DNA of 64,000 nt from Punica granatum (Eukaryota; Streptophyta; Magnoliopsida; Myrtales; Lythraceae): the NCBI RefSeq assembly GCF_007655135.1, contig NC_045127.1:15137001-15201000 (forward strand), in the 5' to 3' direction. The translations under genes and the position numbers were made by a program. Below, one piece after another: positions 11,736-24,020 of this stretch. The first letter of the stretch is position 1, and each line of letters begins with the position of its first letter. Under the pieces are notes generated by a model. The model was not told the origin of the DNA. It saw only the letters and a program-made list of their open reading frames with translations, and searched no databases.

Positions 11736-13882
11736 TTTTTCTAATTATTTTCCTTTTTTTTGTTCACTCCTACGAGCGTATTCGGACAAAAAATTCAATT
11801 TCTCGGCATCCTTCAAATGTTTTCGATTGGATGTTTCAAAATTAAAAAATTAAAAAAATAATTGCTCAATGAAAAATTCAATTTGAGTTAATGGAGACCG
11901 ATTCTCGATATGTCTTGATATTGGACCCTCAAAACGCGTTTGATTGAAATTTCTCGATTATTTTCAAATTCCTATCTTGACGATCGAATATCCGAAAAAT
12001 GTTTCGAAACCACCATCGTGCTCAGAAAAATGCGAGAATCAATATTATGCAGAAAAATATTTTTGGTCCCGAGTATCGTTCTAAATTTTGAAAAATCGAA
12101 TTTGGCGCAAAGCCCGAAAATGTCTCTTAGAGCATTTTTCTCTTTTTCTTCTTTTTTCGCTTTTTTGTTTAAAAATTGAAACTAGAATTCATAAAAGAAA
12201 TACCCCTAGTCCAATTGAATTTGAATCTCGACCCCTGCGCCAAAATCATGTGTCCACAATGTCGATGTTGGCATTACTTCAGTGGGGTCCCACCGAGCAG
12301 GTCAAAAGTTATTTTGCATAAAATCTCACAATCCCACTTTTAGCTCCAGCTAGGTGAATCTCTCACGAGATCAAGGTTGCCAAGCGTGCCCGAGCGTTCT
12401 CCCAAGAATTGGTAGCGAAACCACCATCTGATATCACCGTGCTAGAGCATAGCGCCACAGCCGGTAGATGGGTTTATGAGGGATGTCGTTAGGGTGGTTG
12501 ACGATGATGTTCAGATGATTATGCGGCCTGAGGATTTGGCCACTAGGATTCTCCCCAAATGTGAGTGCTAACAATCGGATGACGTCGAGAGACGACTAGA
12601 AGCCGGTCTTTAAAATCGGTAGCTCACGGCCTAGATTGACTCATGAAGGACTTGGATAACTTCAAGGCTGAGTTAGCTGAAATTATAATGAAGTGTTGGC
12701 TTCGGCTACTAGGAGCTAAAAAGGGTGAGGTCGGCTTGGGACCTTAGCTCACAGATGACCTCCTCGATCTAGAACCAAGTTGGGTAAAAGGATATGTTGA
12801 CAGATCAGCGGGATTGCCTCGTAAGGCTATTGCATGATAAGGCAAATGGTGTGAGTAAGATAGATACTAAAGGGTGGTGCGATAAAGTAAAGACAAAGAT
12901 AAAGATGCATGGCGTAGAGCAGTTTTGTAATTGATGTCGGGGGGCTAATAATAGTAGACCGTTCGATATATATAGGCATCTAACTAGAATCAAGCTCAAA
13001 ATACCGAAATTAGGAAATTATTATAATGAAAGGAAATCCTATAACTTATTGCTAAATATTGTGGTCTAATAAAAGGAAAAATATAATCCTAGTATTCTTG
13101 GACAATAATTGTCCAATTATGCGTAATCAGACAAAGCCAAAGATTAAGGAAAGAAAATAATCTCCATGTACACGTCTATATTTATATGCAATGCAATCTT
13201 CCTTTTCCAATTTGCGGCCATGAAAGCCCCTTTTGTGGAATAATAGGATATTATCCAATTAAAATAATAATTCGCACATATCCAATTCTCTTCCTTGGTA
13301 ATATATAGACGCCATATATATTGATTTTCCACATGGAAATTACTTGTGGTACACCCGATCTTGGTACGTGCCCACAAACTCGTCCACGTTCGTTCTCACC
13401 TACGCTCGAAAACAATCCACAATCTCCATCCTTGGTCGCCCAACCATTTCACGGTGGTCCGGGTTGGGTATAGCCGCTAATTCGGATTGGTCTTGTTGTA
13501 GGCATCAATTTTGGGCTACCCTCCTTGCATGGGCCGATCTCAGAGGTTTCACACGCCTAATCCCGCATTTATCGCGGAGTGTGAAAAATGAGTGTAAACA
13601 AAATATTTCTTTGCTTATGAGAACTTAGACGTCATCGGAACATCTTGGATCTTTCTCTGAAGTTCGTTGCAATTATAAATAATGGGTTTGAATAGGCCTT
13701 CTCTTTCCCTGGGTCTGAATAGCTCTGCTCTAGTGTATATACATATTTTTTGCACCTAACAATAATTGCAAAGACCGTGAGGCGCATGAAGGACGAGACA
13801 GACTTAATGGGTGTAATTGGACTTAAGGGGCAACCCATTATTAATCGGACTGAGTGGAGCAAGGACCGTGAAAGGAGAGTGG
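11736..13882. other. Gene-free stretch, decayed repeat DNA
   Basis: 11736-12340 is AT-rich with many AAATTTC and TCGA motifs, as in long Gypsy LTRs. 12340-13600 holds no sustained frame or recognisable domain. Around 13630-13680 is a short sequence (GAAGTTCGTTGCAATTATAAATAATG) that recurs, diverged, at 46630-46690, marking a dispersed repeat. Confidence 0.4.
13878..13882. repeat. Target duplication AGTGG, left copy of solo Gypsy LTR
   Basis: AGTGG directly precedes the LTR terminus TGTGCGCACC at 13883 and recurs directly after the other terminus at 27129-27133. Confidence 0.75.
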
Positions 13883-16800
13883 TGTGCGCACCCGAATTTT
13901 TATCTCGTCGGGGCACGTAATGCGCGCGCCCATGCAACGCGGCTTGGGAGTGTCCATCTTCCCGGGGACGCACGACGAACTCAAGTGAGAAGGAGTCGCC
14001 ACTACCTGTTTACAACCCAAAGGTCGAGGACCGGTGAGTTGCCCGGGTCTAGAGATACGGGGTATACCTAAAATGCTAAGGCAATGGCCTGTACGGAACC
14101 GAAAATTCCGAATTCAGGGGTTCTATTACATGTGGGCCTACATCTTACACGCCCTTTCGGTACTCTAGCTTGCTAGGCTTGCCGTTTTGTTTATTTACCG
14201 CGTGATTTAGGGTTGCACTTGACTCCCCCGTTTTGATACCGTAAAGTCGATGAATTTGATCAAGTTGGGCCAAGAACCCGAAAGATGAGTAGACTTGTGC
14301 GTCGAGGAATCGGTTCACTATCCTAGCGTTTACAGTTCATCTGACCATGGCGATCTACTCCCTACGTGAACCAAGACCGCGAGTATTCGGGCTTACTCGT
14401 CTCTAGGTAGCAATAGACCAACTTGACCGGTTCGACACTCAGACCTCTTGCTTGCCGATCGGGGATCCTTACAAATACACAAATAGATGTACAAATAAGA
14501 TCCTCGCAATGTACACTCGAATAATTACAAAGTACAACTGAATAAAGTAAATGGATCCCGATCGGTTTGCATTGGGCCAATATTCCGCTCCGGCTCACAT
14601 GTGTTTTGAATGACCGATAAATAAATTAAAGCAACACGGGCTCAAAGAGCCGGGGGTCGGGTCCGATCGGACCAACGGGGTGATAGGAGAATTGATTGAT
14701 TCTCACTGTAACCGTTGGACCGATCGAGCTCCCGGCTGATATCTAACCACGATTCACACATCCGATCTAAGTCGCCTTCCACATAGGCCATACTTCGAGC
14801 ATAACGGTGACTCGAGGTTAGATCTCATTCCGCACTCGGGTTGCGCACATTTAGAGTGTGAGGGGGCGTTAGACCTCGTGTTCGGTGATTTGGGGTATTG
14901 GACCCCGTGCAACACGTAACCTATGGGTTCGGACCCGAACCGTAATAAATGAGCAAAAGCAAATGGAAAACAGAAGAAAACTGATAAAACTGACGAAAAA
15001 CAGACAAAAGTTGACAAATACAGATAAATACAGACAAGTTGTATATTAAGCCGAATGTACGTGATTTAGTCAGTTATTAACCGGGGCTGACTAGCAAACA
15101 ATGTATCTAACCTAGGCGAGCAAAGAAAGGGGTCAAGGCATGGTTCTATGTCAATTATGTGTGTTGGTTCGTTTTAAGATTCTATTCCGTGGAGTGTTAC
15201 TGAGGTTTCACTGAATACACCAAACTTGTGTTTTGACTCTAGATTGGAACCTAGCATTCCACCTGTCCATTATCTAATGTTTGATTAAGCAAAATGCATG
15301 ATTAATTCGGTTTTGTACGTTTTGCGACAATGGTAACAATGTTGACTACCGAATCTACGATAGGAAGATGGAAACACTGAAAGTGGATGAAAAGGGCCGT
15401 GCGAATGAAACTCGCACCTGAACGGGCCGCCCTTTTTCATCCATAGATCGAGGTGTTTCGGTCTCCCTAACGCCTAGGATATCGGCGGATCACGAAATGA
15501 CGGTTATGCCCTTGGGCGGTAAAATGTGTGAAGTGCACGCGTAAAATGGAGATCGTGTGACACGAAGAGGTCCAAAGAGAACTCACATATTTCGACTTGA
15601 GCCGCCTCAAATTGGGCCTGGACTCAAGCTGTAGTACGCGAGTGTTCCCTAGACACTGATTCTATTCGTGTTATGCGTCTCAATGTTATGAAATTGTGGA
15701 TTTTGAAAAGGGCATTTCCACCATTTCGTAATTCATCGATGCGTTTACAAATTAATATTCGATTTGTCCAATTATTTAGGCCGAATGGTTTCATTGACCG
15801 AATGACGTGTCTCGTTTCTTTATTTGTCGAATTATTCAATGATTGAGATCTTGGATTTCAATTATTATGGATTTATGGGTGATCATCCGAAACTAGCGCT
15901 CCTAGCATGTGACTAACAAGTAACCAACAATTAAACGAGAGCGTAATTACAAACAATTCCAAGAACCAACTTCCAAGCGGAGGAAGAGACTGGCCTAGAC
16001 TCGAAGGGAGCCACGAGACACTCGTCCATATCCCGGAGGAAGTAGCCGAATGCTTCCTTGGCTCAAACCTGAATCATGGGTGGTCTCTTACACCGGTTTC
16101 AATTGTTTCTTGCATGCTTCATACACCAAAGATGTTAATGACATATACATTCGCTAAATCGACACCGCCACAGTATCAGTTACACAAAGAAACACATGAA
16201 GCAAACACGAACATTAAATTTAGAAGGAATCGATAAAACGGTGTCGACTCGTTCAACAATATAAGCGTGGAGGGAAGACAACACGGGAACCATCTAATTT
16301 CGGGGATGGAGAGGCCATGGTGGCCTCGGATGAGCCAAGGGGAACTCACGGGTCCCTCCCTTGGGACTAGGCCGTGAGTTTCCATGGTTCAACCACGGCC
16401 AAGACTGTCTCTCCCACCTCGATTTTAGCCGTTTCCCGTCATACTGACATGTAATATGTGATGAACGAACATAAAATGCATGAACCAACCAATTTCGGAG
16501 AAGGAAAGACCACGATGACCTTGGGCGAACCAAGGAGGCTCACAAATCCCCCCGTTGGGACTAGGCCGTGAGCTTCGGTGATTCAACCGTGGCTCAAATT
16601 ATCTCTCCCACTTCGACTTCGGTTGTTTCCGGCCATGATATACGTGGTAAACGACATTCGGACGTAATAAGCAATGTGAACGTGCATGGGAATGAATAAA
16701 GGTTTGAACTTTACATGCTTTTCGGTTAATAATCGCCTTAACACCCTAGGACAAGCAAATATCAAGGACCTAACTTCTCTCAGTCGTAGAGGAGTGTTAC

Positions 16801-17628
16801 CTAGCCTCGATGTACGAGGAAAAGAGTTGGGGAAGTGGCAAAGGGGGTCGGGTGACTCAGCTAGACGTAGAGGGCAGTAAGCACCCGAGAGGTAGCGTCC
16901 GTGGCAGTCGGGGAAGAACGAGGTCGACACAACAGCTCCGGCCATGGCACCGAGCGAGGTCAAGCTCCTCGGACTCCTAAGGGACGGATCTGGACATTCG
17001 TGGACAGGTTCAAACGTGCAAGGTCTTAGATAAACCGGAAATGATGAGAGAAAGATCGGTAAGAAGAAGGTGAAACCCAATAAGAGAGAACGCGTGAAAC
17101 GGAGGTTGTGCACGGTTGTATGGCTCTCGGACCGTGACCGCCTCTTCACGGGGGAGATTGAGGGTTAGGAGGAACACTTAGAACGTGATGGTACGACTCG
17201 CCAAGGTCGCGGGAAGGAATGGAACTTGTGAAGGCTCGGGTGCACCGAAAGAACACCCTCCGGACCCGACACTGCTCATGACTGGAACCCGAGGTTGGAG
17301 GCTTCGAATGAACAATCTAAGCTCGAAAATGGACTTACGAGGTGGAAAACATGTAGGATATAAAATTTTGTTGTGTTTGGCTTAGGTAAGGTCGAGTATT
17401 TGTCTGAAAACCAGGAGGTTTTCCGTTGGTTTCGGCCGGTTTTGGCCATGGGATAGGCTGAGTAAGGATGAGGGAATGGGCTGGAAGTTGAGAGGATTTT
17501 AGAGAGAGATTGGCTCTAGAGAGAGTGATGTTGAAGAAATGATTAGATTAGTGAGGCTTAGGGTTAATAAAGGATGCCCTGATGGTGCGTTTAAGTGAAA
17601 ATTAAGTGTGATTAGGGAGGGATCAAAT

Positions 17629-19351
17629 TGCTAGTTCCACGGGGTGCAGCGGAAGCGAAAAAGGAACAGAAATTCAAAATTTCCTACCCGTGAAACTAAT
17701 TCCAAGACCTACTAGAAGAATAAGAGTAAATAAAAACGTACCTGGAATATTTAAAGTTGTCGACCGAGCGTCCCACGCGTGACGCCTCTACTGGAATCCA
17801 CACCGACTTTGTCGACGAGTCTTCGAGATCGGCGGTGCTAGCGACCAACACTCGAAAGAAAACACTAATGCGACACCCGAAATTTTTCAGACTAATGGAC
17901 CTAATTTGGATTGAACAATTCAACCCAAATTATTATATACATACACATATGCACGCACTATATATATCTGAGCACTTATATGAGTGCGTTTTATATATAT
18001 CTATATATATACTTATGCATACATATATATCACATATATATGCATACCCCTGTTACCCATACTTACTGCCATATATATACACATATATATAGGCTTGAGA
18101 ATGGGGCAATTTGCTTGTCCCACCGATGTGGGATAAGAGAAATTAAGAATTTCAAGAGCCAAGTGCATGGCTAAGTGTCATTATACAATTGGCCCATGTG
18201 TTACCATATAATAGACTCCAAGTGGTTCAATAAAAAATAGCCACTTAGCACACCATTAAATCAAATAAATCGGGTCTAATTAATCGGTAAATTTAATCTC
18301 ATTAAATATCCGATTAATTGGTCGCACCTAAATCATCTAATCTCTATTAGACGATTTTATTTGTTTCAAAATATCTCGTCAATTTAGTCGTAGTGTGTGA
18401 CCCTGTAGGTTCCCAATTACGTTGATAATAATATCGAAATCTCTATTTTTAATATTACAAACAGCGAGCGGCATCTAGCAATGCATCACTATTACTCAAG
18501 TAATCGGAAAGTTAATTTCTCAACGAACCTTGTGACCTATATTACCATGTAATATAATCCATTTGTCCTCTATATCTCTATTGAGCCCAAGGCATGGTCG
18601 ATGACATCCTTGTATGGCTCAATATCTCTCTTTCTTGGTTTACCGGGTAAGTCTATCAGAACAAATGAATTCGATATCGCTATATCGACTCATTTGGGTA
18701 TGCATACACTTTTAGACTTAACCACCAAGTGGCCGTGAGATATCACTCCCATTATGTAGGAGGGACAAATTCTATCTTGATCACTCACATTCCTCTCCAT
18801 GCTCTGTGGTATACCCAATAACTGTCTTTATAACCATCCTGTTACGGTAGCGTTTGACAGTATCAAAGTATATGACATTACATGTAGGAATTCATGGTGA
18901 CCTCAAGTCAAAGGATCATTACACTATAGTCACTTTGAGATACGCTAATGACAGTCACGTAACAACCCATGTAGCAATCTCATGGCGGGTCAGTCCAATA
19001 TACATTACTCTTAATGTATACATGTGGTGTGATTTGATATCTCCATATCCATGACCTATGAGATTTAGTCATCAATCAACACCCACACTAGTCTAACCGT
19101 ATTATCGTTGTCCTAATTAACGATAATACTTTGACTAGGGACATTTAAGAATAATGTTCAGTAATTATAGGATCTCACAATCAAGTCACACTTGATGCCT
19201 ATTGAACCTACTATTCCAAGGACATTATTGTGTAAAATCATATTTAGCGCAATCTACACAATAACAAAAATGCCTCGTTTTATAATGAAATAAATATCAT
19301 ATTACAAAACTGATTATAGATTGCCTCTAGGGCATACATCAATTCCCAACA
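17629..19351 (-). repeat. Copia 3' LTR
   Basis: 1723 bp, TG...CA ends, same length as the copy at 24021. It contains an AT-rich cryptic TATA/CATATA stretch (about 17930-18095) and the motif TCCCACCGATGTGGGA near 18120, a palindrome related to the TCCCACATCGG motif common in plant LTRs. Short frames inside it are duplicated exactly in the other LTR and are not genes. Confidence 0.95.
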
Positions 19352-19360
19352 ATCTCCCAC
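19352..19360 (-). other. Copia polypurine tract
   Basis: On the - strand GTGGGAGAT directly precedes the 3' LTR start TGTTGGGAATTG, the usual Copia arrangement. Confidence 0.85.
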
Positions 19361-19365
19361 TTGCA

Positions 19366-21465
19366 CTAGAGCCAATCTGGCATCTGTCTAATGCCAATAG
19401 ATCTAGTGTGAGCCTCGTGCTTGCGCTGCACAAGAGGCTTCGTAAGTGGATCTGCGAGATTCTCATCTGTTGGTATTCTGCATATCTTCACATCTCCTCT
19501 GTCGATGATCTCGCGAATGAGATGGAAGCGCCTGAGTATATGTTTGGATCGCTGGTGAGACCTGGGTTCCTTAGCTTGCGCAATGGCTCCATTGTTGTCA
19601 CAATAGAGATCCACTGGGTCTGCGATGCTAGGAACCACAACAAGTTCTGTCACGAACTTCTTGATCCAAACGGCCTCTTTTGCAGCGTTAGAGGCAGCAA
19701 TATACTCGGCCTCTGTGGTAGAATCGGCTACTGTCTCCTGTTTGGAACTCTTCCAACTCACAGCACCTCCATTCAGGCAGAACACATACCCTGACTGCGA
19801 TCTACTGTCGTCCTTATCGGTCTGGAAGCTAGCATCGGTGTAACCTCTTACAACGAGCTCTTCTTCGCCTCCATATACCAAAAACATCTCCTTAGTCCTT
19901 CGTAAGTACTTAAGGATGTTCTTTACTGCAATCCAGTGTCTTTCACCTGGATCTGATTGGTATCGACTCGTCATACTCAAAGCATACGAGACATCGGATC
20001 GAGTGCATAACATGGCATACATGATGGATCCAATAGCTGACGCATATGGAATCCTATTCATGCGGTCCCTCTCCTCTCGAGTAGAAGGACTCTGAGCCTT
20101 CGAAAGGCTTATGCCATGTAACATAGGCAGCGACCCTTTCTTAGAATCATGCATGCTAAAACGCCGAAGCACTTTATCTATGTATGCACTCTGACTTAGG
20201 CCAAGCAGTCTCCTGAATCTATCTCTATAGATCTTGATACCTAGCACATAGGTAGCTTCGCCTAAGTCCTTCATAGAGAAACACCTTCCCAACCAAGTCT
20301 TCACAGACTGTAAGGAAGGAATGTCATTTCCGATCAGAAGTATGTCGTCTACATACAACACCAGGAAGATCACTACGCTCCCACTAACCTTCTTGTAAAC
20401 ACAGGGTTCATCTTCATTCTTAATGAAACCAAACTCTTTGATTGCATCATCAAAACGAAGATTCCAGCTCCTAGAAGCTTGCTTCAGCCCATAAATAGAC
20501 CGTTGTAGCTTACAAACCTTTCCGGCACTATGTGGATCGACAAAACCCTCAGGTTGTGTCATATACACATCCTCGAGGAGCTTCCCGTTCAGGAAAGCAG
20601 TTTTGACATCCATTTGCCAGATCTCATAATCATAATAAGCTGCAATTGCAAGCAAGATCCTTATGGATTTAAGCATAGCCACCGGGGAAAAAGTTTCGTC
20701 ATAGTCAACACCATGAACTTGTTTGAAACCTTTTGCCACAAGTCGGCCCTTAAAGGTAATCACATTACCGTCCATATCAGTCTTCTTCTTGAAGACCCAC
20801 TTACACCCAATGGGTTTTGCCCATTCAGGTGGATCAACCAAAGTCCATACTTGGTTAGTGTACATGGACTCCATCTCAGATCTCATGACCTCCAGCCATT
20901 TCTCAGAGTCAGGGCCTATTACGGCTTCCGCATAGGTTGTAGGCTCATCATTATCTATGAGCAATACGTCATTGTCTTGAGTCACGAGAAATCCATATCT
21001 CTCGGGCTCATGACGTATCCTACTAGACCTACGAGGCTCCTGTGTCACCTGTGTAGAAGATTGTGCCACAACAACTTGTGGTACTTGTTCTGAAACATCG
21101 CCCGTCGATTGGTCAATGTCATTTTGTGGTAGAACTTCCCCAAGTTCTAATTTCCTCCCACTAGTTCCTTTGGAGAGAAACTCTTTCTCAAGGAATACCG
21201 CAGTTCGAGCGACAAACACTTTGCCCTCGATAGGATTATAGAAATAGTATCCTCGAGTTTCCTTAGGATACCCCACGAAGTAACATTTGTCCGATTTAGA
21301 GCCAAGCTTATCCGAAGACAATCTCTTTACATAAGCTTCGCAACCCCATATCTTTAGAAAAGACATCTTGGGACGTTTCCCATACCACATCTCATATGGT
21401 GTCCTTTCAACTGATTTCGACGGAGCATTGTTTAATATGAGAGCAGCTGTCTGTAGAGCATATCC
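19366..21465 (-). CDS. Copia pol, part 2: reverse transcriptase and RNase H (downstream of UGA)
   Basis: This is the 3' part of the same reading frame as the upstream gag-protease-integrase part; after the UGA at 21466-21468 the frame continues with no shift. It copies element RNA into DNA inside virus-like particles. The frame begins in the integrase C-terminal region (PYEMWYGKRP). The RT domain carries QMDVKTAFLNG and the catalytic YVDD box. RNase H follows with the AEYIAASNAAKE motif and YCDN. The frame ends 14 bp before the 3' LTR, leaving just room for the polypurine tract. With the UGA it could only be made by readthrough or from another copy, so this copy is probably non-autonomous despite its youth. 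Confidence 0.93.
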   Translation of the reverse strand, partial: GYALQTAALILNNAPSKSVERTPYEMWYGKRPKMSFLKIWGCEAYVKRLSSDKLGSKSDKCYFVGYPKETRGYYFYNPIEGKVFVARTAVFLEKEFLSKGTSGRKLELGEVLPQNDIDQSTGDVSEQVPQVVVAQSSTQVTQEPRRSSRIRHEPERYGFLVTQDNDVLLIDNDEPTTYAEAVIGPDSEKWLEVMRSEMESMYTNQVWTLVDPPEWAKPIGCKWVFKKKTDMDGNVITFKGRLVAKGFKQVHGVDYDETFSPVAMLKSIRILLAIAAYYDYEIWQMDVKTAFLNGKLLEDVYMTQPEGFVDPHSAGKVCKLQRSIYGLKQASRSWNLRFDDAIKEFGFIKNEDEPCVYKKVSGSVVIFLVLYVDDILLIGNDIPSLQSVKTWLGRCFSMKDLGEATYVLGIKIYRDRFRRLLGLSQSAYIDKVLRRFSMHDSKKGSLPMLHGISLSKAQSPSTREERDRMNRIPYASAIGSIMYAMLCTRSDVSYALSMTSRYQSDPGERHWIAVKNILKYLRRTKEMFLVYGGEEELVVRGYTDASFQTDKDDSRSQSGYVFCLNGGAVSWKSSKQETVADSTTEAEYIAASNAAKEAVWIKKFVTELVVVPSIADPVDLYCDNNGAIAQAKEPRSHQRSKHILRRFHLIREIIDRGDVKICRIPTDENLADPLTKPLVQRKHEAHTRSIGIRQMPDWL

Positions 21466-23343
21466 TCAGAAGGAGTCAGATAAGTTTGCATGACTCATCA
21501 AAGATCGATCCATATCTAATAAAGTTCGATTCCTCCTCTCAGCTACACCATTCCATTGTGGTGTTCCAGGTGGAGTCAGTTGAGATAAAATCCCACACTG
21601 TTTAAGATAGTCAGCGAACTCATAGCTCAAATATTCACCTCCTCGATCTGATCGAAGAACTTTAATGCTCTTACCCAACTGATTCTCCACTTCATTCTTA
21701 AATTCTTTGAACTTTTCAAAGGATTCAGATTTGTGTTTCATCAAATACACATATCCAAATCTACTGAAATCATCAGTAAATGTAATGAAGTAGAGATACC
21801 CACCTCTAGCAAGCTTGTTCACTGGTCCACATACATCAGTATGTATGAGAGCCAGATGATCACTAGCTCGCTCACCTTTTCCAGTAAAAGGGGCCTTAGT
21901 CATTTTCCCCATTAAGCAAGGTTCGCATGTCTCGATCGATTCTAAATCAAACGAGTCCAGTAATCCATCTTTATGGAGTCTAGAGATGCGATTCTCGCTA
22001 ATATGGCCTAAACGACAATGCCAGAGGTAAGTCGGGTTCGAATCATTAGATTTGAGCCGTTTGGTTTCCACATTATAAATAGGCGTATCTAGATCAAGAA
22101 CATACAGACCATTACTTAAATGTGCACTGCCATAATATACATCATTCATGTACATAGAACAACACTTGTTCTTTATAGTGAAACAAAATCCCTTCTTGTC
22201 CAAACAAGAAACAGATATTATGTTTCTACTAATAGCAGGTACATAATAACAGTCGTTAAGATCTAATACAAGCCCAGTAGGTAAAACTAGGTGATAAGTC
22301 CCTACAGTTAATGTAGCAACTCTTGCTCCATTTCCAACTCGTAGGTCCACCTCGCCCTTTGTCAACGATCTACTGTCCTTTAGGTCCTGCATATTTCCAC
22401 AAATATGAGCACCACATCCGGTATCTAATACCCAAGATGTAGAAGTAGTAGATACATTAATCTCTATAACATGGATACCTGAAGTGGAAGTCTCACTTCC
22501 CTTCTTCTTCTTCAACTCTTCCAGGTATATCTTACAATTCCGCTTCCAATGTCCAGTGTTTCCACAATGGAAGCAGTAATCATTCTTCGCCACTTTGGCT
22601 TTAGGCTTCAACGCACCCAAGTCAAAATTGGATGCACCTTTAGCCTTCTTGCCTTTACTCTTGCTCTTGCCCTTTCTTTTGGTCCCTTGGACCATTAGAA
22701 CGGATGTCCCCTTGCTGATATCATGCTCAGCTGTTCTCAACATGCTAAGCAGTTCAGGCAATGGTTTATTGTAGTCATTCATATTATAGCTCATAATGAA
22801 CTGACTATAACTGCTGGGCAGCGACTGTAGGACTAAATCTGTGGCCAACTCTTGACCAAGAGGAAATCCCAGTCTTCCCAGAGTCTCGACGTACCCAATC
22901 ATCTTGAGTACATGAGGACCTACCGGGCTACCCTCAGTCAACCTTGCTTGAAAAAGTGCTTTAGAGATCTCGAATCTCTCATGTCGGGCCTGCTCTTGAT
23001 AGAGCTGCCTGAGATGCACGATCATATCGTACGCCTTCATGTTCTCGTGTTGCTTCTGAAGCTCCGAGTCCATGGTGACTAACATGAGACATCCGACGTT
23101 TACGGCATCATCATGATGCTTACTATAAGCATCTTTCTCAGCTTGGGGGGCATCGTCAGGCGGTGGCGCAAGAAGAGGTTGCTCTAAGACATATAGCTTC
23201 TTTTCTTGGGTGAGAACAATTCTCAAGTTTCGATACCAACCAAGGAAATTATTCCCTGACAGTTTGTCCTTATCAAGGACGGATCGCAAACAGAAAGTAC
23301 TAGAAGTGCTCCCTGCCATGGTAACTACCATAGAAATATACAA
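21466..23343 (-). CDS. Copia gag, protease and integrase (ends at a premature UGA)
   Basis: This 625-residue part starts at 23343, or at an internal Met eight codons later. It covers Gag (residues 1 to about 250), a CCHC zinc knuckle CFHCGNTGHWKRNC (257-270) that binds RNA, an aspartic protease with WVLDTGCGAH (catalytic Asp about 307), and an integrase with its zinc-binding HCRLGH segment (about 443) followed by the DDE core seen in HTDVCGP, RSDRGGEY and WNGVAERRNRT. The stop at 21466-21468 is TGA between SF and GYAL, where a Trp TGG would fit, so a single G-to-A change explains it. No frameshift is seen. Confidence 0.93.
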   Translation of the reverse strand: MYISMVVTMAGSTSSTFCLRSVLDKDKLSGNNFLGWYRNLRIVLTQEKKLYVLEQPLLAPPPDDAPQAEKDAYSKHHDDAVNVGCLMLVTMDSELQKQHENMKAYDMIVHLRQLYQEQARHERFEISKALFQARLTEGSPVGPHVLKMIGYVETLGRLGFPLGQELATDLVLQSLPSSYSQFIMSYNMNDYNKPLPELLSMLRTAEHDISKGTSVLMVQGTKRKGKSKSKGKKAKGASNFDLGALKPKAKVAKNDYCFHCGNTGHWKRNCKIYLEELKKKKGSETSTSGIHVIEINVSTTSTSWVLDTGCGAHICGNMQDLKDSRSLTKGEVDLRVGNGARVATLTVGTYHLVLPTGLVLDLNDCYYVPAISRNIISVSCLDKKGFCFTIKNKCCSMYMNDVYYGSAHLSNGLYVLDLDTPIYNVETKRLKSNDSNPTYLWHCRLGHISENRISRLHKDGLLDSFDLESIETCEPCLMGKMTKAPFTGKGERASDHLALIHTDVCGPVNKLARGGYLYFITFTDDFSRFGYVYLMKHKSESFEKFKEFKNEVENQLGKSIKVLRSDRGGEYLSYEFADYLKQCGILSQLTPPGTPQWNGVAERRNRTLLDMDRSLMSHANLSDSF

Positions 23344-24005
23344 AATAAGTATTATGACACAACAATATTTAATGAGGACTTTATAAATATTGCTCCCACT
23401 ATTTATATCAAATCAATGACCCTCAACATTGATTCAGAGAATATCATTCTCATAGTAGCTCAAGATCCATATCTCACCAAGCTCTGAGTCAGCGAGGGCT
23501 GATTCACCCAGAACTGGCTATTTAGGTAGGGAACTCACTTTCCCAATTGCATCACATGCAACTCTTGATTAGTTGAGTGAATAACTCCTTATTCAAATCT
23601 ATCTTATAGATCGTTGCCCAACTACATGCCTCTGAACTCCTAATCCTATTAGGCTTGCTCAGTTAAGTCCGACCCACTGGTAAACACAACGTCTTACTAG
23701 GATAGATAAGGGCATCCTGCGAAGGCAAGGTCTACACACTCATCAATCTTGGTCTTGACGAGCGTTACACGGTGGAAGGATATGGACTTAATATTTTGAG
23801 GGATTTGATTAACATTTAATCGATCTCACTATACACTATTATGTAACTATTACATAATAGTCCACACGTATAACTATTATACTAACACAACTAGGACATA
23901 GTCCATGTCTAACAGTCATGCACCGCAAATATCAAACATAATCATACCAGTACCAAGCATAAAATCATATTTTATGCTATTATCTACTCAGATTCTAACT
24001 AGCTA

Positions 24006-24018
24006 GGCTCTGATACCA
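24006..24018 (-). other. Copia primer-binding site (initiator tRNA-Met)
   Basis: On the - strand TGGTATCAGAGCC follows the 5' LTR end CTAGCA by two bases. This is complementary to the 3' end of initiator tRNA-Met, the standard Copia primer. Confidence 0.9.
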
Positions 24019-24020
24019 AT

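Noticed and set aside
16176..17385. 188-codon - strand frame and neighbours
   Set aside because: Lies inside the solo Gypsy LTR; no domain, splice pattern or conservation evidence.
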